Shown here: positions 26,341-36,215 of the stretch, piece by piece
Layout of the letters: each line of letters opens with the position of its first letter
Numbering within the stretch: the first letter of the stretch is position 1
From: Paucisalibacillus globulus DSM 18846
Lineage (GTDB): Bacteria > Bacillota > Bacilli > Bacillales > Amphibacillaceae
DNA: 64,000 nt
Assembly (NCBI RefSeq): GCF_000482485.1
Contig: NZ_AXVK01000026.1
Coordinates: 1-64,000 of the forward strand
Reading direction: 5' to 3'
Notes under the pieces: model-generated
The model's database searches: none
Told to the model about the DNA's origin: nothing
The model's input: the letters and a program-made list of their open reading frames with translations, nothing else
Position numbers and translations under genes: made by a program

Positions 26341-27825
26341 TTATTTCCAAACTGCCTCACCAAACTTTAATTCGGTCCGTAGTTGTCTAACATTCGTATG
26401 TTTATCAATGACAACACATTCAATATTTGTCATGTCGGCAAAATCATACAAGGCATCTGTTGTGACTTCGTAAGAAAATACGGTATGATGGGCGCCACCT
26501 GCATAAATCCACGATTCGGTAGCTTCACTTAAAGAAGGTTCCGGTTTCCATAAAACCTTTGCCACTGGAAGATTTGGCGTTTCTTCTCCTGGCTGTTCGG
26601 CTTTGACTTCGTTAACTACAAGACGATATCTTCCTCCAAGTTCAACAAGTGAAGCAACTACTGCATTGCCACTTTGGCCATCAAATACAAGGCGAGCAGG
26701 GTCCTCCTTACCACCGATACCAAGCGGATTGACAACAATCTTAGGTTTTGAAGCGGCTATAGTTGGACAGATTTCCAACATATGCGATCCTAAAATCATT
26801 TCATTACCAGGCTCAAGGTGGTACGTATAATCTTCCATGAATGATGTCCCTTTATTACCTGCAATTACCTTCATCATCCGTAATAATGCTGCAGTTCTCC
26901 AATCACCTTCACCAGCAAATCCATACCCCTCCGCCATTAAACGTTGCGCAGCTAAGCCCGGAAGTTGTTTCATACCATGAAGATCTTCAAAGTTAGTTGT
27001 AAATGCATGATAGCCATGTTTCGTTAAAAATGCTTTCAACCCTAATTCAATTCGTGCCTGTTCTAGAATGGAGTCTTTAATTGGTCCAGCTTCATTTGCT
27101 TCAACAGGTAATTCATAAAGCTTACGGTATTCCTCATATAAATGATTAATTTCATCTTCCGTGATGGTTGACATTTCTTCTACTAAATCACCGATTCCAT
27201 AGTAATCTACCGTCCACCCAAATTTAATTTGTGCTTCTACTTTATCTCCATCAGTTACTGCGACATGACGCATATTGTCCCCAAAACGAGCAACGCGTAT
27301 ATTGGTACCTTCCGTAACTGCTACAGCTGTCTTCATCCAATTTCCAATCTTTTCCTTTACATCACGGTTGTCCCAATGCCCAACAACAACTTTCCTTGGG
27401 ACATGCATACGGGTTCCAATAAATCCATACTCACGGTCACCATGTGCAGATTGGTTTAAGTTCATAAAATCCATATCAATAGATTGCCATGGAATATCAC
27501 GATTAAACTGTGTATGCAAATGCAGTAATGGCTTTTGCAATGCTTTTAAACCATGAATCCACATTTTTGCAGGTGAAAATGTATGCATCCAAGTGATTAA
27601 TCCAGCACAATTTTCATCACTATTCGCAGCATGCATTAATTTACTAATATCATTTGAATTCGTTAGCACCGTTTTGAAAATAATCTTATATGGTAGATTA
27701 CCAGCTTCATTGAGTGATTCCGTCATATGCTTAGAATGATCTTCTACCTCTTGAAGTGCCTCTTCACCGTATAAGTGCTGACTTCCTGTTACGAACCAAA
27801 ATTCATAAGGTTTAATAGTTAACAT
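26341..27825 (-). CDS. araA: L-arabinose isomerase
   Basis: A 494-residue enzyme converting L-arabinose to L-ribulose in the cytoplasm. It begins with the family signature YEFWFVTGSQHLYGEEALQE. Conserved manganese-binding surroundings include LTWMHTFSPAKMWIHGLKA, NLNQSAHGDREYGFIGTRM, DNMRHVAVTDGDKVEAQIKF and a C-terminal GGAHHTVFSY. Length matches the family (about 495). It follows araB by 15 bases and precedes a strong terminator. GGGGGA lies before the ATG. Confidence 0.96.
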   Translation of the reverse strand: MLTIKPYEFWFVTGSQHLYGEEALQEVEDHSKHMTESLNEAGNLPYKIIFKTVLTNSNDISKLMHAANSDENCAGLITWMHTFSPAKMWIHGLKALQKPLLHLHTQFNRDIPWQSIDMDFMNLNQSAHGDREYGFIGTRMHVPRKVVVGHWDNRDVKEKIGNWMKTAVAVTEGTNIRVARFGDNMRHVAVTDGDKVEAQIKFGWTVDYYGIGDLVEEMSTITEDEINHLYEEYRKLYELPVEANEAGPIKDSILEQARIELGLKAFLTKHGYHAFTTNFEDLHGMKQLPGLAAQRLMAEGYGFAGEGDWRTAALLRMMKVIAGNKGTSFMEDYTYHLEPGNEMILGSHMLEICPTIAASKPKIVVNPLGIGGKEDPARLVFDGQSGNAVVASLVELGGRYRLVVNEVKAEQPGEETPNLPVAKVLWKPEPSLSEATESWIYAGGAHHTVFSYEVTTDALYDFADMTNIECVVIDKHTNVRQLRTELKFGEAVWK

Positions 27826-27840
27826 ATGTATTCCCCCTGT

Positions 27841-29514
27841 TTAGTTTCTGGTAGCTGTTCTTATATCTCTCAATCTCTTCATCACATCGTTTTCCCCACG
27901 ACCGAAGTAATCATGTAGCATGGAATATTCTTGGTAGATTTTTTCATAGATTGCAACGTGTTCCGGAATAGGCTGAATTACTTCATCCTTTACACGAGCC
28001 ATATTCTTCGTTGCATCTAAAATAGTGTCATAGCCGCCACGACTTTCTCCTGCAGCAACCGCCCCAAACATCGCGGCACCTAAAGCAGGTGTATGATATG
28101 AATCAGCAATTTTAATCGTCCGATTCGTAACGTCTGCATAGATTTGCATGAGCAATTTATTTTTATGTGGCAATCCACCACATGCATATAACTCATTCAC
28201 TTCGATACCATTACTTTCAAAAGCATCAACAATTTTTCGAGTACCAAATGCCGTTGACTCCAGTAGTGCACGATATAGTTCCTCTGGTCTCGTTTGTAAT
28301 GTCATACCGACTATAAGCCCACTTAGATCCGTATCAACTAATACAGAACGGTTACCATTCCACCAGTCCAGCGCCAATAATCCAGTTTCACCCGGCTTGT
28401 AATCCGCTGCCTTTTTCTCTAAATAGTGGTGGATATTTACTCCTTCTTCCTCTGCAGCCTCTTTTACGTATTCTGGAACTGCTTGATTGACAAACCAGGC
28501 AAAAATATCCCCAACAGCGGACTGTCCTGCTTCATAGCCATAGAATCCAGGAATGATCCCGTCTTCCACTACACCACACATACCTTCTACTTGTTTTTCT
28601 TCGTTCCCTAAAAGCATGTGACAAATAGAAGTTCCCATGGCCATAACTAATTTCCCTGGCTCAACCACACCCATAGCAGGTACTGCAGCATGTGCATCAA
28701 CATTCCCTACAGCTATAGCTATTCCAGCATGTAAACCGGTAAGCTTTGCCATTTCTGGTGTTAACTCACCAGCTTTCGTCCCCAAAGGAAGTACATCACC
28801 ACGTAATTTAGTTTCCACTAGATTTTCCAACCGGGCATCAAGTGATTGGAAAAACTCCTTACTTGGATAACCATCTCGCTTATGCCAGATTGCTTTATAG
28901 CCTGCTGTACAGCTATTTCTCACTAAATTATTAGTCAGTTTTGAAATAACCCAATCGGTCGCTTCCACAAATTGATTCGTTTTTTCATAAATATCTGGTG
29001 CTTCATTTAAGATTTGCCATATCTTTGCAATCATCCATTCAGATGATATTTTACCGCCGTATCTAGGCAAAAAGGCTTCACCCATTTTTTCAGCAATATC
29101 ATTTAATTTATTTGCCTCATCCTGTGCAGCATGATGTTTCCACAGTTTCACCCAACTATGCGGATTATCCTTTAACTCGGAATGAAAGCATAGTGGTACG
29201 CCATGTTCATCAATCGGCAACATGGTACATGCCGTAAAATCAATCCCTAGTCCAATAATGTCATTTGGATCAACTCCGGATTGTTTAATGACTTGGGGAA
29301 TTGCCTCCACTAAGACTTCGATATAATCACTTGGGTGTTGCAGGGCCCATTCATACCCCAATTTAACACCTGATTCTGGTAACTTGTCGTCAATCACACC
29401 ATGTCTGTACGGTGTAACATGATCTGCAATTTCTTTACCACTTTTTAATGAAACTAAAACAGCCCTTCCTGATTCCGTACCGAAGTCAACCCCAATTGAA
29501 TACTTCCCCGCCAT
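27841..29514 (-). CDS. araB: L-ribulokinase
   Basis: A protein of 557 residues from ATG 29,514 (GGGGGC eight bases upstream; a GTG six bases earlier is too close to the site). FGGY-family sugar kinase: N-terminal [20 protein letters not shown], then [20 protein letters not shown], the ATPase-domain [17 protein letters not shown] and [20 protein letters not shown]. It phosphorylates L-ribulose to L-ribulose 5-phosphate. Middle gene of araD-araB-araA. Confidence 0.95.
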   Translation of the reverse strand: MAGKYSIGVDFGTESGRAVLVSLKSGKEIADHVTPYRHGVIDDKLPESGVKLGYEWALQHPSDYIEVLVEAIPQVIKQSGVDPNDIIGLGIDFTACTMLPIDEHGVPLCFHSELKDNPHSWVKLWKHHAAQDEANKLNDIAEKMGEAFLPRYGGKISSEWMIAKIWQILNEAPDIYEKTNQFVEATDWVISKLTNNLVRNSCTAGYKAIWHKRDGYPSKEFFQSLDARLENLVETKLRGDVLPLGTKAGELTPEMAKLTGLHAGIAIAVGNVDAHAAVPAMGVVEPGKLVMAMGTSICHMLLGNEEKQVEGMCGVVEDGIIPGFYGYEAGQSAVGDIFAWFVNQAVPEYVKEAAEEEGVNIHHYLEKKAADYKPGETGLLALDWWNGNRSVLVDTDLSGLIVGMTLQTRPEELYRALLESTAFGTRKIVDAFESNGIEVNELYACGGLPHKNKLLMQIYADVTNRTIKIADSYHTPALGAAMFGAVAAGESRGGYDTILDATKNMARVKDEVIQPIPEHVAIYEKIYQEYSMLHDYFGRGENDVMKRLRDIRTATRN

Positions 29515-29531
29515 GTTCACTGCCCCCTTCG

Positions 29532-30227
29532 TTAATTTTGGCCATAATACGCTTTTTTCCCATGTTTTCTTAAATAATGTTTATCCAATAGCACTTGACT
29601 CATCGGGCGAATAGCTGGATTCAACTGATAGGTTTGCAGTGCCATTTTGGCAATTTCCTCTAAAACTACTGAATGATGGACTGCCTCATCAGGGTCCTTT
29701 CCCCAAGTAAATGATGCATGACTGTTTACGAGCACCCCAGGCATTTGATTCGGATCTATCGCTTTCTCATGAAACGTTTCAACTATTACATGACCGGTCT
29801 CGAGCTCATATTCACCCTTTATTTCTGCCTCCGTCATTGCCCGAGTGCAAGGTACTTCTCCATAAAAGTAGTCACCATGTGTCGTACCTAAAGCTGGTAT
29901 ACTTATACCTGCCTGGGCCCAACTTGTGGAACCTGGTGCATGTGTATGTACAATTCCACCAATTTCAGGGAAGTTTTTATATAGAACAAGATGTGTTGGT
30001 GTATCAGAAGAAGGTTTTAAATTTCCCTCCACAATATTCCCATCAAAATCAACAACAACCATATCGTCACGCGTTAACTTTTCATACGGAACACCACTCG
30101 GCTTAATAACCATAAGATTATCCTCTCTACTGACACCGCTTACATTTCCCCAAGTAAAAGTTACTAAATTATATTTTGGCAATGCTAAATTAGCCTCAAG
30201 CACCTTCTGTTTCAAATCATCTAACAT
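29532..30227 (-). CDS. araD: L-ribulose-5-phosphate 4-epimerase
   Basis: A protein of 231 residues from the ATG at 30,227, which follows GGTGGGAG; the longer frame lacks a site. Class II aldolase/epimerase fold with zinc ligands in [15 protein letters not shown] (HxH) and the later [13 protein letters not shown], plus [18 protein letters not shown]. It produces D-xylulose 5-phosphate for the pentose phosphate pathway. First gene of the araDBA operon, transcribed from an AraR-controlled promoter immediately upstream. Confidence 0.95.
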   Translation of the reverse strand: MLDDLKQKVLEANLALPKYNLVTFTWGNVSGVSREDNLMVIKPSGVPYEKLTRDDMVVVDFDGNIVEGNLKPSSDTPTHLVLYKNFPEIGGIVHTHAPGSTSWAQAGISIPALGTTHGDYFYGEVPCTRAMTEAEIKGEYELETGHVIVETFHEKAIDPNQMPGVLVNSHASFTWGKDPDEAVHHSVVLEEIAKMALQTYQLNPAIRPMSQVLLDKHYLRKHGKKAYYGQN

Positions 30228-30254
30228 TTCTCCCACCCTCCCCAATCAAAAAAC

Positions 30255-30314
30255 ATCATGTACGTATAACATATACATTATACCTATATATTAATACAAA
30301 TTGTACGTACATGC
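30255..30314 (-). promoter_or_regulatory. araDBA promoter with two AraR-type operators
   Basis: A -10 element TATAAT (minus strand, 30,277-30,282) lies between two boxes: TCATGTACGTATAAC (centre 30,263) and AAATTGTACGTACATG (centre 30,306). Centres are 43 bases apart, about four turns of the helix, the geometry of cooperative AraR binding described for the B. subtilis ara promoters. No convincing -35 is seen. Confidence 0.75.
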
Positions 30315-30338
30315 AATTGAAGAATTAAATATTTCAAA

Positions 30339-30513
30339 AAAAGACCATGGGGACAGGTACATCGGCACAATCAATTCATATAGGTTGTACAATGGATTTT
30401 GATAAATTCTGATCATCCTTTATTTTTATTAGTCGTGTATTGCCATATTTGGCTGGAGGAATTTTATTTATAAAAAGAGGGGAGCCAGTGGACCTGTCCC
30501 CATGGTTCTTTCT
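30339..30513. repeat. REP-like inverted pair (GGGGACAGGT type)
   Basis: AAGACCATGGGGACAGGTAC on the left and GACCTGTCCCCATGGTTCTT on the right are inverted copies about 130 bases apart with no gene between. The same word occurs at 39,218, 40,001, 40,471 and 46,452. It fills most of the araD-cutC intergenic gap. Confidence 0.75.
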
Positions 30514-30579
30514 ACTTCCTTTTAATTGCCTTAATACCTAATAACAAGTATGGTGGAATCATAAAAGGAGTTGAGTTAC

Positions 30580-31266
30580 ATGTTAGAAATAATTGCTACA
30601 AACCTGACAGATGTCAAAGATGCGGAGAGATATGGTGCGGATCGTATCGAACTTAGCCCTGCTATGTCAGAATTGGGCATAACACCAAGCTATGGACTTA
30701 TTCAAGCCGCGGTAGAATCAGTTCGAATTCCTATTAATGTTATCATTAGACCTCATAGCCAATCTTTTGTTTACAATGCAGACGATTTAGAAGTTATGAA
30801 AAGAGATATTAAAATGGTTAAAAAGTTAGGGGCTAACGGGATAGTCGTAGGTGCACTTACTAAAGAGGGTGCAGTAGATATAGAATTCATTTCAAATTTA
30901 CTAGAAGTTGCAGATGGTTTAGAAGTTACCATTCACCGGGCATTTGACTTTTCACGCAATCAAATAGAGGCACTAGAAAGTTTAAAACAGGTTCCAGAAA
31001 TAACCACCATACTAACGGCAGGTGGTAACTACAATGCTCCTGAAGCAGTGGAACAAATAAATGAATTAATCGATATGGCTAGTAGGACACATTTATCTAT
31101 TATGGTAGGACATGGACTTCGTGTAGATTCATTTGAGAAGTTTTTCCAATCTACAAAACCGGATTTTGTACATTTTGGCTCAGGTGCACGAAAGAATGAT
31201 AGTTTCGATTATGGACTAGATGAAACTAAGATTAAGACAATAAAAGAAATTATTGCTAGTACATAA
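30580..31266 (+). CDS. cutC: CutC family protein
   Basis: A protein of 228 residues from ATG 30,580 (AAAGGAG nine bases upstream). It is a small TIM-barrel protein: MLEIIATNLTDVKDAERYGA with DRIELS, then INVIIRPHSQSFVYN, ANGIVVGALTKEG, LEVTIHRAFDFSRNQ, and TTILTAGGNYNAPEAVEQIN. These are CutC signatures. CutC is annotated as copper homeostasis, but direct evidence for a copper role is weak and an enzymatic function is likely. It is convergent with the SIS gene across a shared terminator. Confidence 0.9.
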   Translation: MLEIIATNLTDVKDAERYGADRIELSPAMSELGITPSYGLIQAAVESVRIPINVIIRPHSQSFVYNADDLEVMKRDIKMVKKLGANGIVVGALTKEGAVDIEFISNLLEVADGLEVTIHRAFDFSRNQIEALESLKQVPEITTILTAGGNYNAPEAVEQINELIDMASRTHLSIMVGHGLRVDSFEKFFQSTKPDFVHFGSGARKNDSFDYGLDETKIKTIKEIIAST

Positions 31267-31279
31267 AACCCGTCTTATA

Positions 31280-31320
31280 AATCAAGATCCGTAGAAGAAT
31301 TTCTTCTACGGATCTTGATT
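31280..31320. terminator. Bidirectional terminator between cutC and the SIS gene
   Basis: AATCAAGATCCGTAGAAGAA pairs perfectly with its inverted copy (20-bp arms, single-base centre). Placed between two convergent genes, it can stop transcription from both sides. Confidence 0.75.
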
Positions 31321-31328
31321 CTACTATA

Positions 31329-32057
31329 TTACAATTTCACACGGTCACTGTATTTATCGATTAATTTCTGATTATGATTATCTGCACCTTCAATATTGCC
31401 ACTTAGGAATACCGGAGGCTCAAAGCCATTCTCAGCCATTATTTTAATTGCTTCTCCAAGTATGGCATTTAAAATTGTTGCACCAATAACTGTTGAGCTA
31501 GGTGAAAAACTAACCTCTACCTTTTCGTGGGATAATAGTGCATCTCCAACTGGAGCATGATTATTTATCACAATGTCAACTGCATCATATAAATGCTTCC
31601 CACTAGTATGACGAGAAGGCTGGCTAGAGGAATATTCAATAGAAGTGATCCCAATAACATAAGCACCTTTCTCTTTTGCAATATTAGCTACATCAACTGG
31701 AACAGGATTTCTTCCAGATGTGGAAATTACGAAAATAACGTCACCTGTTTGAATATCCTCATCCATCATAAAGTCCTTCGCATAATCATTTTTTCGCTCA
31801 AGAGTCGATGAACGTACTGCACCTTCGTGTAGCATTAGTGGCTCATGCAATATAGGATGAATAGGAACTAGTCCTCCAGCACGATAATACACTTCTTCTG
31901 TTAAAATGTGAGAGTGTCCACAACCGAAAAGATGGACAATACCATCATTTTGAATGGTTTCAGCAACTTTATGCGCTGCCTTCTCTAATGCGCTTTTTTC
32001 CTCTTTTTCTACTAATGATAATAATTCAGTGATTTTCCCAAAATATTGTTGAATCAA
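31329..32057 (-). CDS. SIS (sugar isomerase) domain protein, UPF0309-like
   Basis: A 242-residue phosphosugar-binding protein. The SIS fold shows in IVHLFGCGHSHILTEEVYYR (about 40-59) and VIFVISTSGRNPVPVDVANI (about 106-125), with the STSGR phosphate-binding loop. Related proteins isomerise or sense sugar phosphates, including N-acetylglucosamine derivatives. It is the last gene of the PTS/lactonase operon, two bases after the aldolase, so a phosphosugar intermediate of that pathway is its likely ligand. Confidence 0.8.
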   Translation of the reverse strand: MIQQYFGKITELLSLVEKEEKSALEKAAHKVAETIQNDGIVHLFGCGHSHILTEEVYYRAGGLVPIHPILHEPLMLHEGAVRSSTLERKNDYAKDFMMDEDIQTGDVIFVISTSGRNPVPVDVANIAKEKGAYVIGITSIEYSSSQPSRHTSGKHLYDAVDIVINNHAPVGDALLSHEKVEVSFSPSSTVIGATILNAILGEAIKIMAENGFEPPVFLSGNIEGADNHNQKLIDKYSDRVKL

Positions 32058-32059
32058 AC

Positions 32060-32776
32060 TTATCCCTCCACTGCTAAATAAATTTCTTTTACTTTACTTG
32101 GAATGGTTAAACCAGTTTCTTTATCTATTGTTGAACCAAAAATATGCGGCATAAAGAACTCAATATCAATATCCCGAACACCTTTAACAATATCAAGGAT
32201 GTTGGATTCATCGATTCCACCAGCAGGTTCCACTCCTCGGATACCTTTTTCGGCGGCTACTTTTGTTAAATAAATTAATTCATCAAGGTGTTGTGTTCCT
32301 TTTACTGGCATCATTTTGATACTTTCGATACCAAGACTAACAGCAATTTCTAAAAACGCTTCTACCTTATAAATTTGTCCTGTAGTTGCTAGCTTAATTT
32401 TACCCACTTCACCTGTCGGTTGGACTAGTGCATTAACTAGTTGATTAGTAACCCCTTTGCCTTCTAAAAAGCCTGTTGTAAACGTAGCTGATTCAAATGG
32501 TTGATTGAGATGACCCGGTTTAGAAGCTACTGCAATATCCAATACTCGCTTCCAATTATCTGTATTTCCTCCACCACCAAGCCCAATACTTACTATATCT
32601 GCAACAGTCTTTAATTCCGTAACGACAGAAGCAGCCTCTTCGGTCGTATTAAATTTATCAGATACAATTCCTGGTACAACATAGCCATTTGCCGCTTCCA
32701 TAACATCGGATGCATTCTTAGCATCCTTTGCTAAGAAGTTAAATAAAAATTTATCATACAATTTTTCCTGCAACAT
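32060..32776 (-). CDS. KDGP-type aldolase (DgaF-like)
   Basis: A 238-residue protein related to DgaF and the DUF1341 family, which cleaves 2-keto-3-deoxy-6-phosphogluconate to pyruvate and glyceraldehyde 3-phosphate. Recognisable runs are GYVVPGIVSDKFNTTEEAAS, IVSIGLGGGGNTDNW, IKMMPVKGTQHLDELIYLTK (Schiff-base lysine region) and GVEPAGGIDESN. The ATG at 32,776 follows AAGGTG. In operon with creatininase-like and SIS genes. It implies that the substrate is funnelled to a 2-keto-3-deoxy acid phosphate. Confidence 0.8.
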   Translation of the reverse strand: MLQEKLYDKFLFNFLAKDAKNASDVMEAANGYVVPGIVSDKFNTTEEAASVVTELKTVADIVSIGLGGGGNTDNWKRVLDIAVASKPGHLNQPFESATFTTGFLEGKGVTNQLVNALVQPTGEVGKIKLATTGQIYKVEAFLEIAVSLGIESIKMMPVKGTQHLDELIYLTKVAAEKGIRGVEPAGGIDESNILDIVKGVRDIDIEFFMPHIFGSTIDKETGLTIPSKVKEIYLAVEG

Positions 32777-32794
32777 CACTTATTCACCTTCCAT

Positions 32795-33508
32795 CTATTC
32801 AGTAATCAATTTCACCATATTTTCTAATGCGATATCTATAATATATTTACCTTTTTCCTCCGTAGCGAGCTTTGCATCACCGAGTACAGCTGTACTTGTA
32901 AAATCCTCCCATGGAGTTGGAGTTACATCCGCACTCATTGGAATATCTGGAATATCTGTAATTGCCCTATCCATATCAACATACTCAGGAGCCAAATAAA
33001 GCATATAAGATGTTTCAATTTCACACGCGTGGAAATACGTACCATGGGAAGATTTCGTTTCCCTAACTTCTGCAGCAGCTTTATTCATTCCAGGATAGAA
33101 AAGATATAAGACCTTCATCCCTGGACAAGTTTCAAACAACTCGCGCGCAGCTTCCTTCATTGCGGTTGCATTACCAAGGTGGCCGTTCACCATTGCAAAG
33201 GTTGTAAAACCCTGTTTATACAGACTCTCCCCAATATCAACAATGAAACGAATGAGCGAATTATTACTTATATTAATGCTCCCAGGGAAATTACGCAGAC
33301 TCCAAACCTGACCATAGGGTAAGGTAGGTAAAACAAAGCCATTTACACGTTCTGCAAGCTTTTCAGATAATCGTTCTGCAAGTATATTATCCGTACCAAG
33401 TGGTAAATGAGCTCCATGTGCTTCCACAGCACCGATTGGCAAAATAGCTATTTTTGACTTGTTTATTTTCTCTTTTACATCAAATGAGTTTTCAAATTGA
33501 AATTGCAC
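32795..33508 (-). CDS. Creatininase-family amidohydrolase/lactonase-like enzyme
   Basis: A 237-residue metal hydrolase. Conserved metal-ligand motifs: LPIGAVEAHGAHLPLGTDNI (E, H and D; about 22-41), FAMVNGHLGNATAMKEAARE (about 101-120), and the late HACEIETSYMLYL with the glutamate. GTG start after GGAGTAGG. Family members act on creatinine, but also on other amides and lactones; within this operon creatinine is implausible and a sugar-derived substrate is likelier. Confidence 0.85.
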   Translation of the reverse strand: MQFQFENSFDVKEKINKSKIAILPIGAVEAHGAHLPLGTDNILAERLSEKLAERVNGFVLPTLPYGQVWSLRNFPGSINISNNSLIRFIVDIGESLYKQGFTTFAMVNGHLGNATAMKEAARELFETCPGMKVLYLFYPGMNKAAAEVRETKSSHGTYFHACEIETSYMLYLAPEYVDMDRAITDIPDIPMSADVTPTPWEDFTSTAVLGDAKLATEEKGKYIIDIALENMVKLITE

Positions 33509-33532
33509 CGTACACCTACTCCATTCCTGAAA

Positions 33533-34525
33533 TTATTTCTTAAAGGTAAAGCATCTTGCTGGATTTTGAATAAAGAATTTGTCAATTAATGCTTCTCCAT
33601 CGTATCCTTTTTGATTAGCTTCTTCGATAAATCGAGGCACCCATTTTCCAAGAATATTTTCTAAACCTAAACCGTGATCGTAGTGTTTATAATAACTCTT
33701 TCTTGCTGTGTCTCCACTGATAAGAATCTGATCTTCATACCCTTTATCTACTAAATCCAAAATATTTTGTATCCTAGTACTTTCTGGTGCATATTTAATT
33801 TTAGAAATACCATCAAAAGAAAGTAATGCCCCAGTACTAGCAATTTTTGCATGATAGAATGGATCTGGGTTACGGTCCATGTGACCGAAGCTAATGTATT
33901 CTAAATTAACTCCTTCACTTTTCAACAATTCAATTTGTTCTAGACCCATAGTCCCTGCTTCCGTATGGGAATGAAGTGGTGCTTTTGTTTCATGATGGGC
34001 ACGTGCAACTGCGCGCAATGTTTTTTCTTCTAATGGTGTAATGCGGTTGTATCCTGTTCCAAATTTTACTTGTCCACCTTTTACTTCAGTTCCTTCTAAA
34101 CCTTCCTCAATTTCCCTAATTACAAAATCAGCTAGTTCATTAATGGATTTCGCTTCGATCCACTCATGGAATGTACGGTAGTCACCTGTAACTTTTTTTA
34201 GATGTTCTGGAATTGTAGCATCCCATAGAAAACTTTTATTGAATCCCGCTGTCCCAATTATCGTTATTCCAGTTTCCTCAGATATTTCCTTTACCGCTAA
34301 AACATCTCGTCCATAATCAATGGCAGTTGCGTCAACAATAGCTTGTCCACCGAGGTTTTTAAAATCTAATACATCTAGTTTCGACTTTTCCTTATCATCA
34401 AGAAGGAGATCATCTGCTTCTCTTTCTACCCAGTATTGTGGTCTACATACAATATGCTCATGTGAATACGTAATACCTAATTTATCTGGCTCAATATCAC
34501 CATGAAATGTTCGAATAAAACTCAT
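33533..34525 (-). CDS. Phosphotriesterase-family hydrolase, probable sugar-lactone-phosphate lactonase
   Basis: A protein of 330 residues from ATG 34,525 (GGAG upstream). TIM-barrel binuclear metal enzyme of COG1735: HxH in LGITYSHEHIVCRP (about 18-31), a lysine in GGQVKFGTGYNRI in the bridging position, histidines in APLHSHTEAG and ISFGHMDRNPDPF, aspartate in ILISGDTARKSYY. Relatives in Listeria, Bacillus and Mycoplasma have been characterised as lactonases of five-carbon sugar lactone 5-phosphates. Its place beside an ascorbate-type PTS fits that activity. Confidence 0.8.
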   Translation of the reverse strand: MSFIRTFHGDIEPDKLGITYSHEHIVCRPQYWVEREADDLLLDDKEKSKLDVLDFKNLGGQAIVDATAIDYGRDVLAVKEISEETGITIIGTAGFNKSFLWDATIPEHLKKVTGDYRTFHEWIEAKSINELADFVIREIEEGLEGTEVKGGQVKFGTGYNRITPLEEKTLRAVARAHHETKAPLHSHTEAGTMGLEQIELLKSEGVNLEYISFGHMDRNPDPFYHAKIASTGALLSFDGISKIKYAPESTRIQNILDLVDKGYEDQILISGDTARKSYYKHYDHGLGLENILGKWVPRFIEEANQKGYDGEALIDKFFIQNPARCFTFKK

Positions 34526-34573
34526 TAAAATCAACTCCTATTGTATAATCTTGGTTGTGCTCCAATATAAAAA

Positions 34574-34597
34574 GGGAGAAATAACTTCTCCCAAAAT
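34574..34597 (-). terminator. Hairpin with T tract inside the operon
   Basis: On the minus strand GGGAGAA/TTCTCCC is followed by TTTTT, between the IIC gene and the lactonase gene. It may attenuate transcription so that transporter genes are expressed more than enzymes. Confidence 0.55.
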
Positions 34598-34606
34598 ATT
34601 TATAAC

Positions 34607-35902
34607 TTAAAAGAATAGTTGAGCTAGGAAACGAATAATTGGACCTAGGATAAACATATCTGAATCTGCTGCCCACATCGCAGTGTCAGGAATTGTATCG
34701 GATAGTAAAAACTTAACCATGATAAATTGTCCCCATGCAACAACTGTTGACGTAATGAATCCTGCTAATAGTGCACCTCGCACACCACCAGTAGCATTAC
34801 CAAATACACCGGCAGTTGCAGCGTGGAAGAATAATACGATCATCGTTGGAACAAATACATATCCTACAGTATTTCCTAATACTACTAACCAGATTAATGC
34901 TCCAACAAAGGCACCTAAGAATCCTAAGATAACAGCATTCGGTGCGAATGGGAATACAACCGGGCTATCTAATGCAGGTTTAGCACCAGGTACAATCTTA
35001 GTTGCAATCCCTTTAAATGCAGGAACCATTTCACCGATGAACATACGTACCCCAAGTAACACTACCGCAATACCCGCAGCAAAAGTTAGTGATTGAATAA
35101 GTGCATAGATAATAAAGTTTTTATCTCCAGCAGCTGCAACTAATGCTTCTGCTCCTGGTGTATCTTTGAAAGATATAATTATGGCACCAACTAGGAATAA
35201 TAATCCCATTGTTAGAGCAGTAATAACGTTTGAATCCCTTAGGAACTCTAATCCCTTAGGTAATTTAATCTTTTCAGAATCATTTTCTTTGTTACCTAAA
35301 TATTTACCAGCTACAGCACCTAGTAATGCAACAGATGCAGAGGTGTGACCAAGTGCGATGTTATCATTCCCCATGATTTTACGCATAAATGGTTGTGTTA
35401 ATGCTGGTTGAATTGTCCAATATAGACCCATGAACACTGCAAGGAAAATAACTAATTTACCAAATGAAATATCGCCAACAGCTTGAACGACAACCCCTGC
35501 AAAGATCGTTGTTGTCCAGAACATCATATGACCTGTTAAATAGATAAATTTAAATCGTGTAAAACGAGCTAATAATACGTTAATAACAAAACCTAATGTC
35601 ATTGCTAATGTAACTGCACTACCATATTTTGCATTAAATCCTTCTTGACCCATAAAGTCCCCAAGCGGCTGGTCAGATAGATTAAATACTTCCTTCCATA
35701 ACGGTTCAAAGACAACTAATGCATTAACGATTACTCCTGAACCTGCACTGATGATTAAAAACCCAATAACCGCTTTAAATGTTCCACTAATGGTTTGACT
35801 AGCGGACTTCTTCTGTAAAAGTAATCCTAAAAGAACAATAAAGCCTAAAAGAATTGCCGCCTCTCCGAAGACATTTGTTGCAATCCAAATAATAGTATCC
35901 AT
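34607..35902 (-). CDS. PTS IIC, ascorbate (UlaA/SgaT) family
   Basis: A 431-residue membrane permease with about eleven helices. It begins IIWIATNVFGEAAILLGFIV and contains LVVFEPLWKEVF, ALGHTSASVALLGAVAGKYL and AAATAGVFGNATGGVRGALL, typical of the UlaA group. It imports and, with IIB and IIA, phosphorylates a sugar acid or lactone. Substrate need not be ascorbate: no ula-type lactonase or decarboxylase genes are present. GGGGAGG lies before the ATG. Confidence 0.88.
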   Translation of the reverse strand: MDTIIWIATNVFGEAAILLGFIVLLGLLLQKKSASQTISGTFKAVIGFLIISAGSGVIVNALVVFEPLWKEVFNLSDQPLGDFMGQEGFNAKYGSAVTLAMTLGFVINVLLARFTRFKFIYLTGHMMFWTTTIFAGVVVQAVGDISFGKLVIFLAVFMGLYWTIQPALTQPFMRKIMGNDNIALGHTSASVALLGAVAGKYLGNKENDSEKIKLPKGLEFLRDSNVITALTMGLLFLVGAIIISFKDTPGAEALVAAAGDKNFIIYALIQSLTFAAGIAVVLLGVRMFIGEMVPAFKGIATKIVPGAKPALDSPVVFPFAPNAVILGFLGAFVGALIWLVVLGNTVGYVFVPTMIVLFFHAATAGVFGNATGGVRGALLAGFITSTVVAWGQFIMVKFLLSDTIPDTAMWAADSDMFILGPIIRFLAQLFF

Positions 35903-35940
35903 TAAAAAACCTCCCCATAATAATTATCTATTTTTACTTT

Positions 35941-36213
35941 CTACTTACTGATATTTTCATCAATTGCTTGATTGATTTCGTCCATATCAAAGTAGTTATT
36001 AACAATAAATACCTTCGCACTATGGCCTACTAAACCTTCTGAAAGCTCGTTACTTGTAATGATATAATCCGCTTGCATGCTAGATGCTGTAGAAACATCT
36101 GTATGTTCCACATCTGCTTGAATTCCCTTTTCATTAAGTGCTTGTTCAACATTCATCTTTAAAATTAAACTTGTACCCTGTCCTAATCCACAAACTGTTA
36201 AAACTTTAATCAT
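35941..36213 (-). CDS. PTS IIB, ascorbate/SgaB family
   Basis: A 90-residue phosphocarrier. The phosphocysteine loop VLTVCGLGQGTSLILKM holds Cys8. It accepts phosphate from the IIA protein encoded just upstream and passes it to the substrate at IIC. Its start overlaps the IIA stop region (TAGTGATG), so the two are translationally coupled. Confidence 0.85.
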   Translation of the reverse strand: MIKVLTVCGLGQGTSLILKMNVEQALNEKGIQADVEHTDVSTASSMQADYIITSNELSEGLVGHSAKVFIVNNYFDMDEINQAIDENISK

Positions 36214-36215
36214 CA

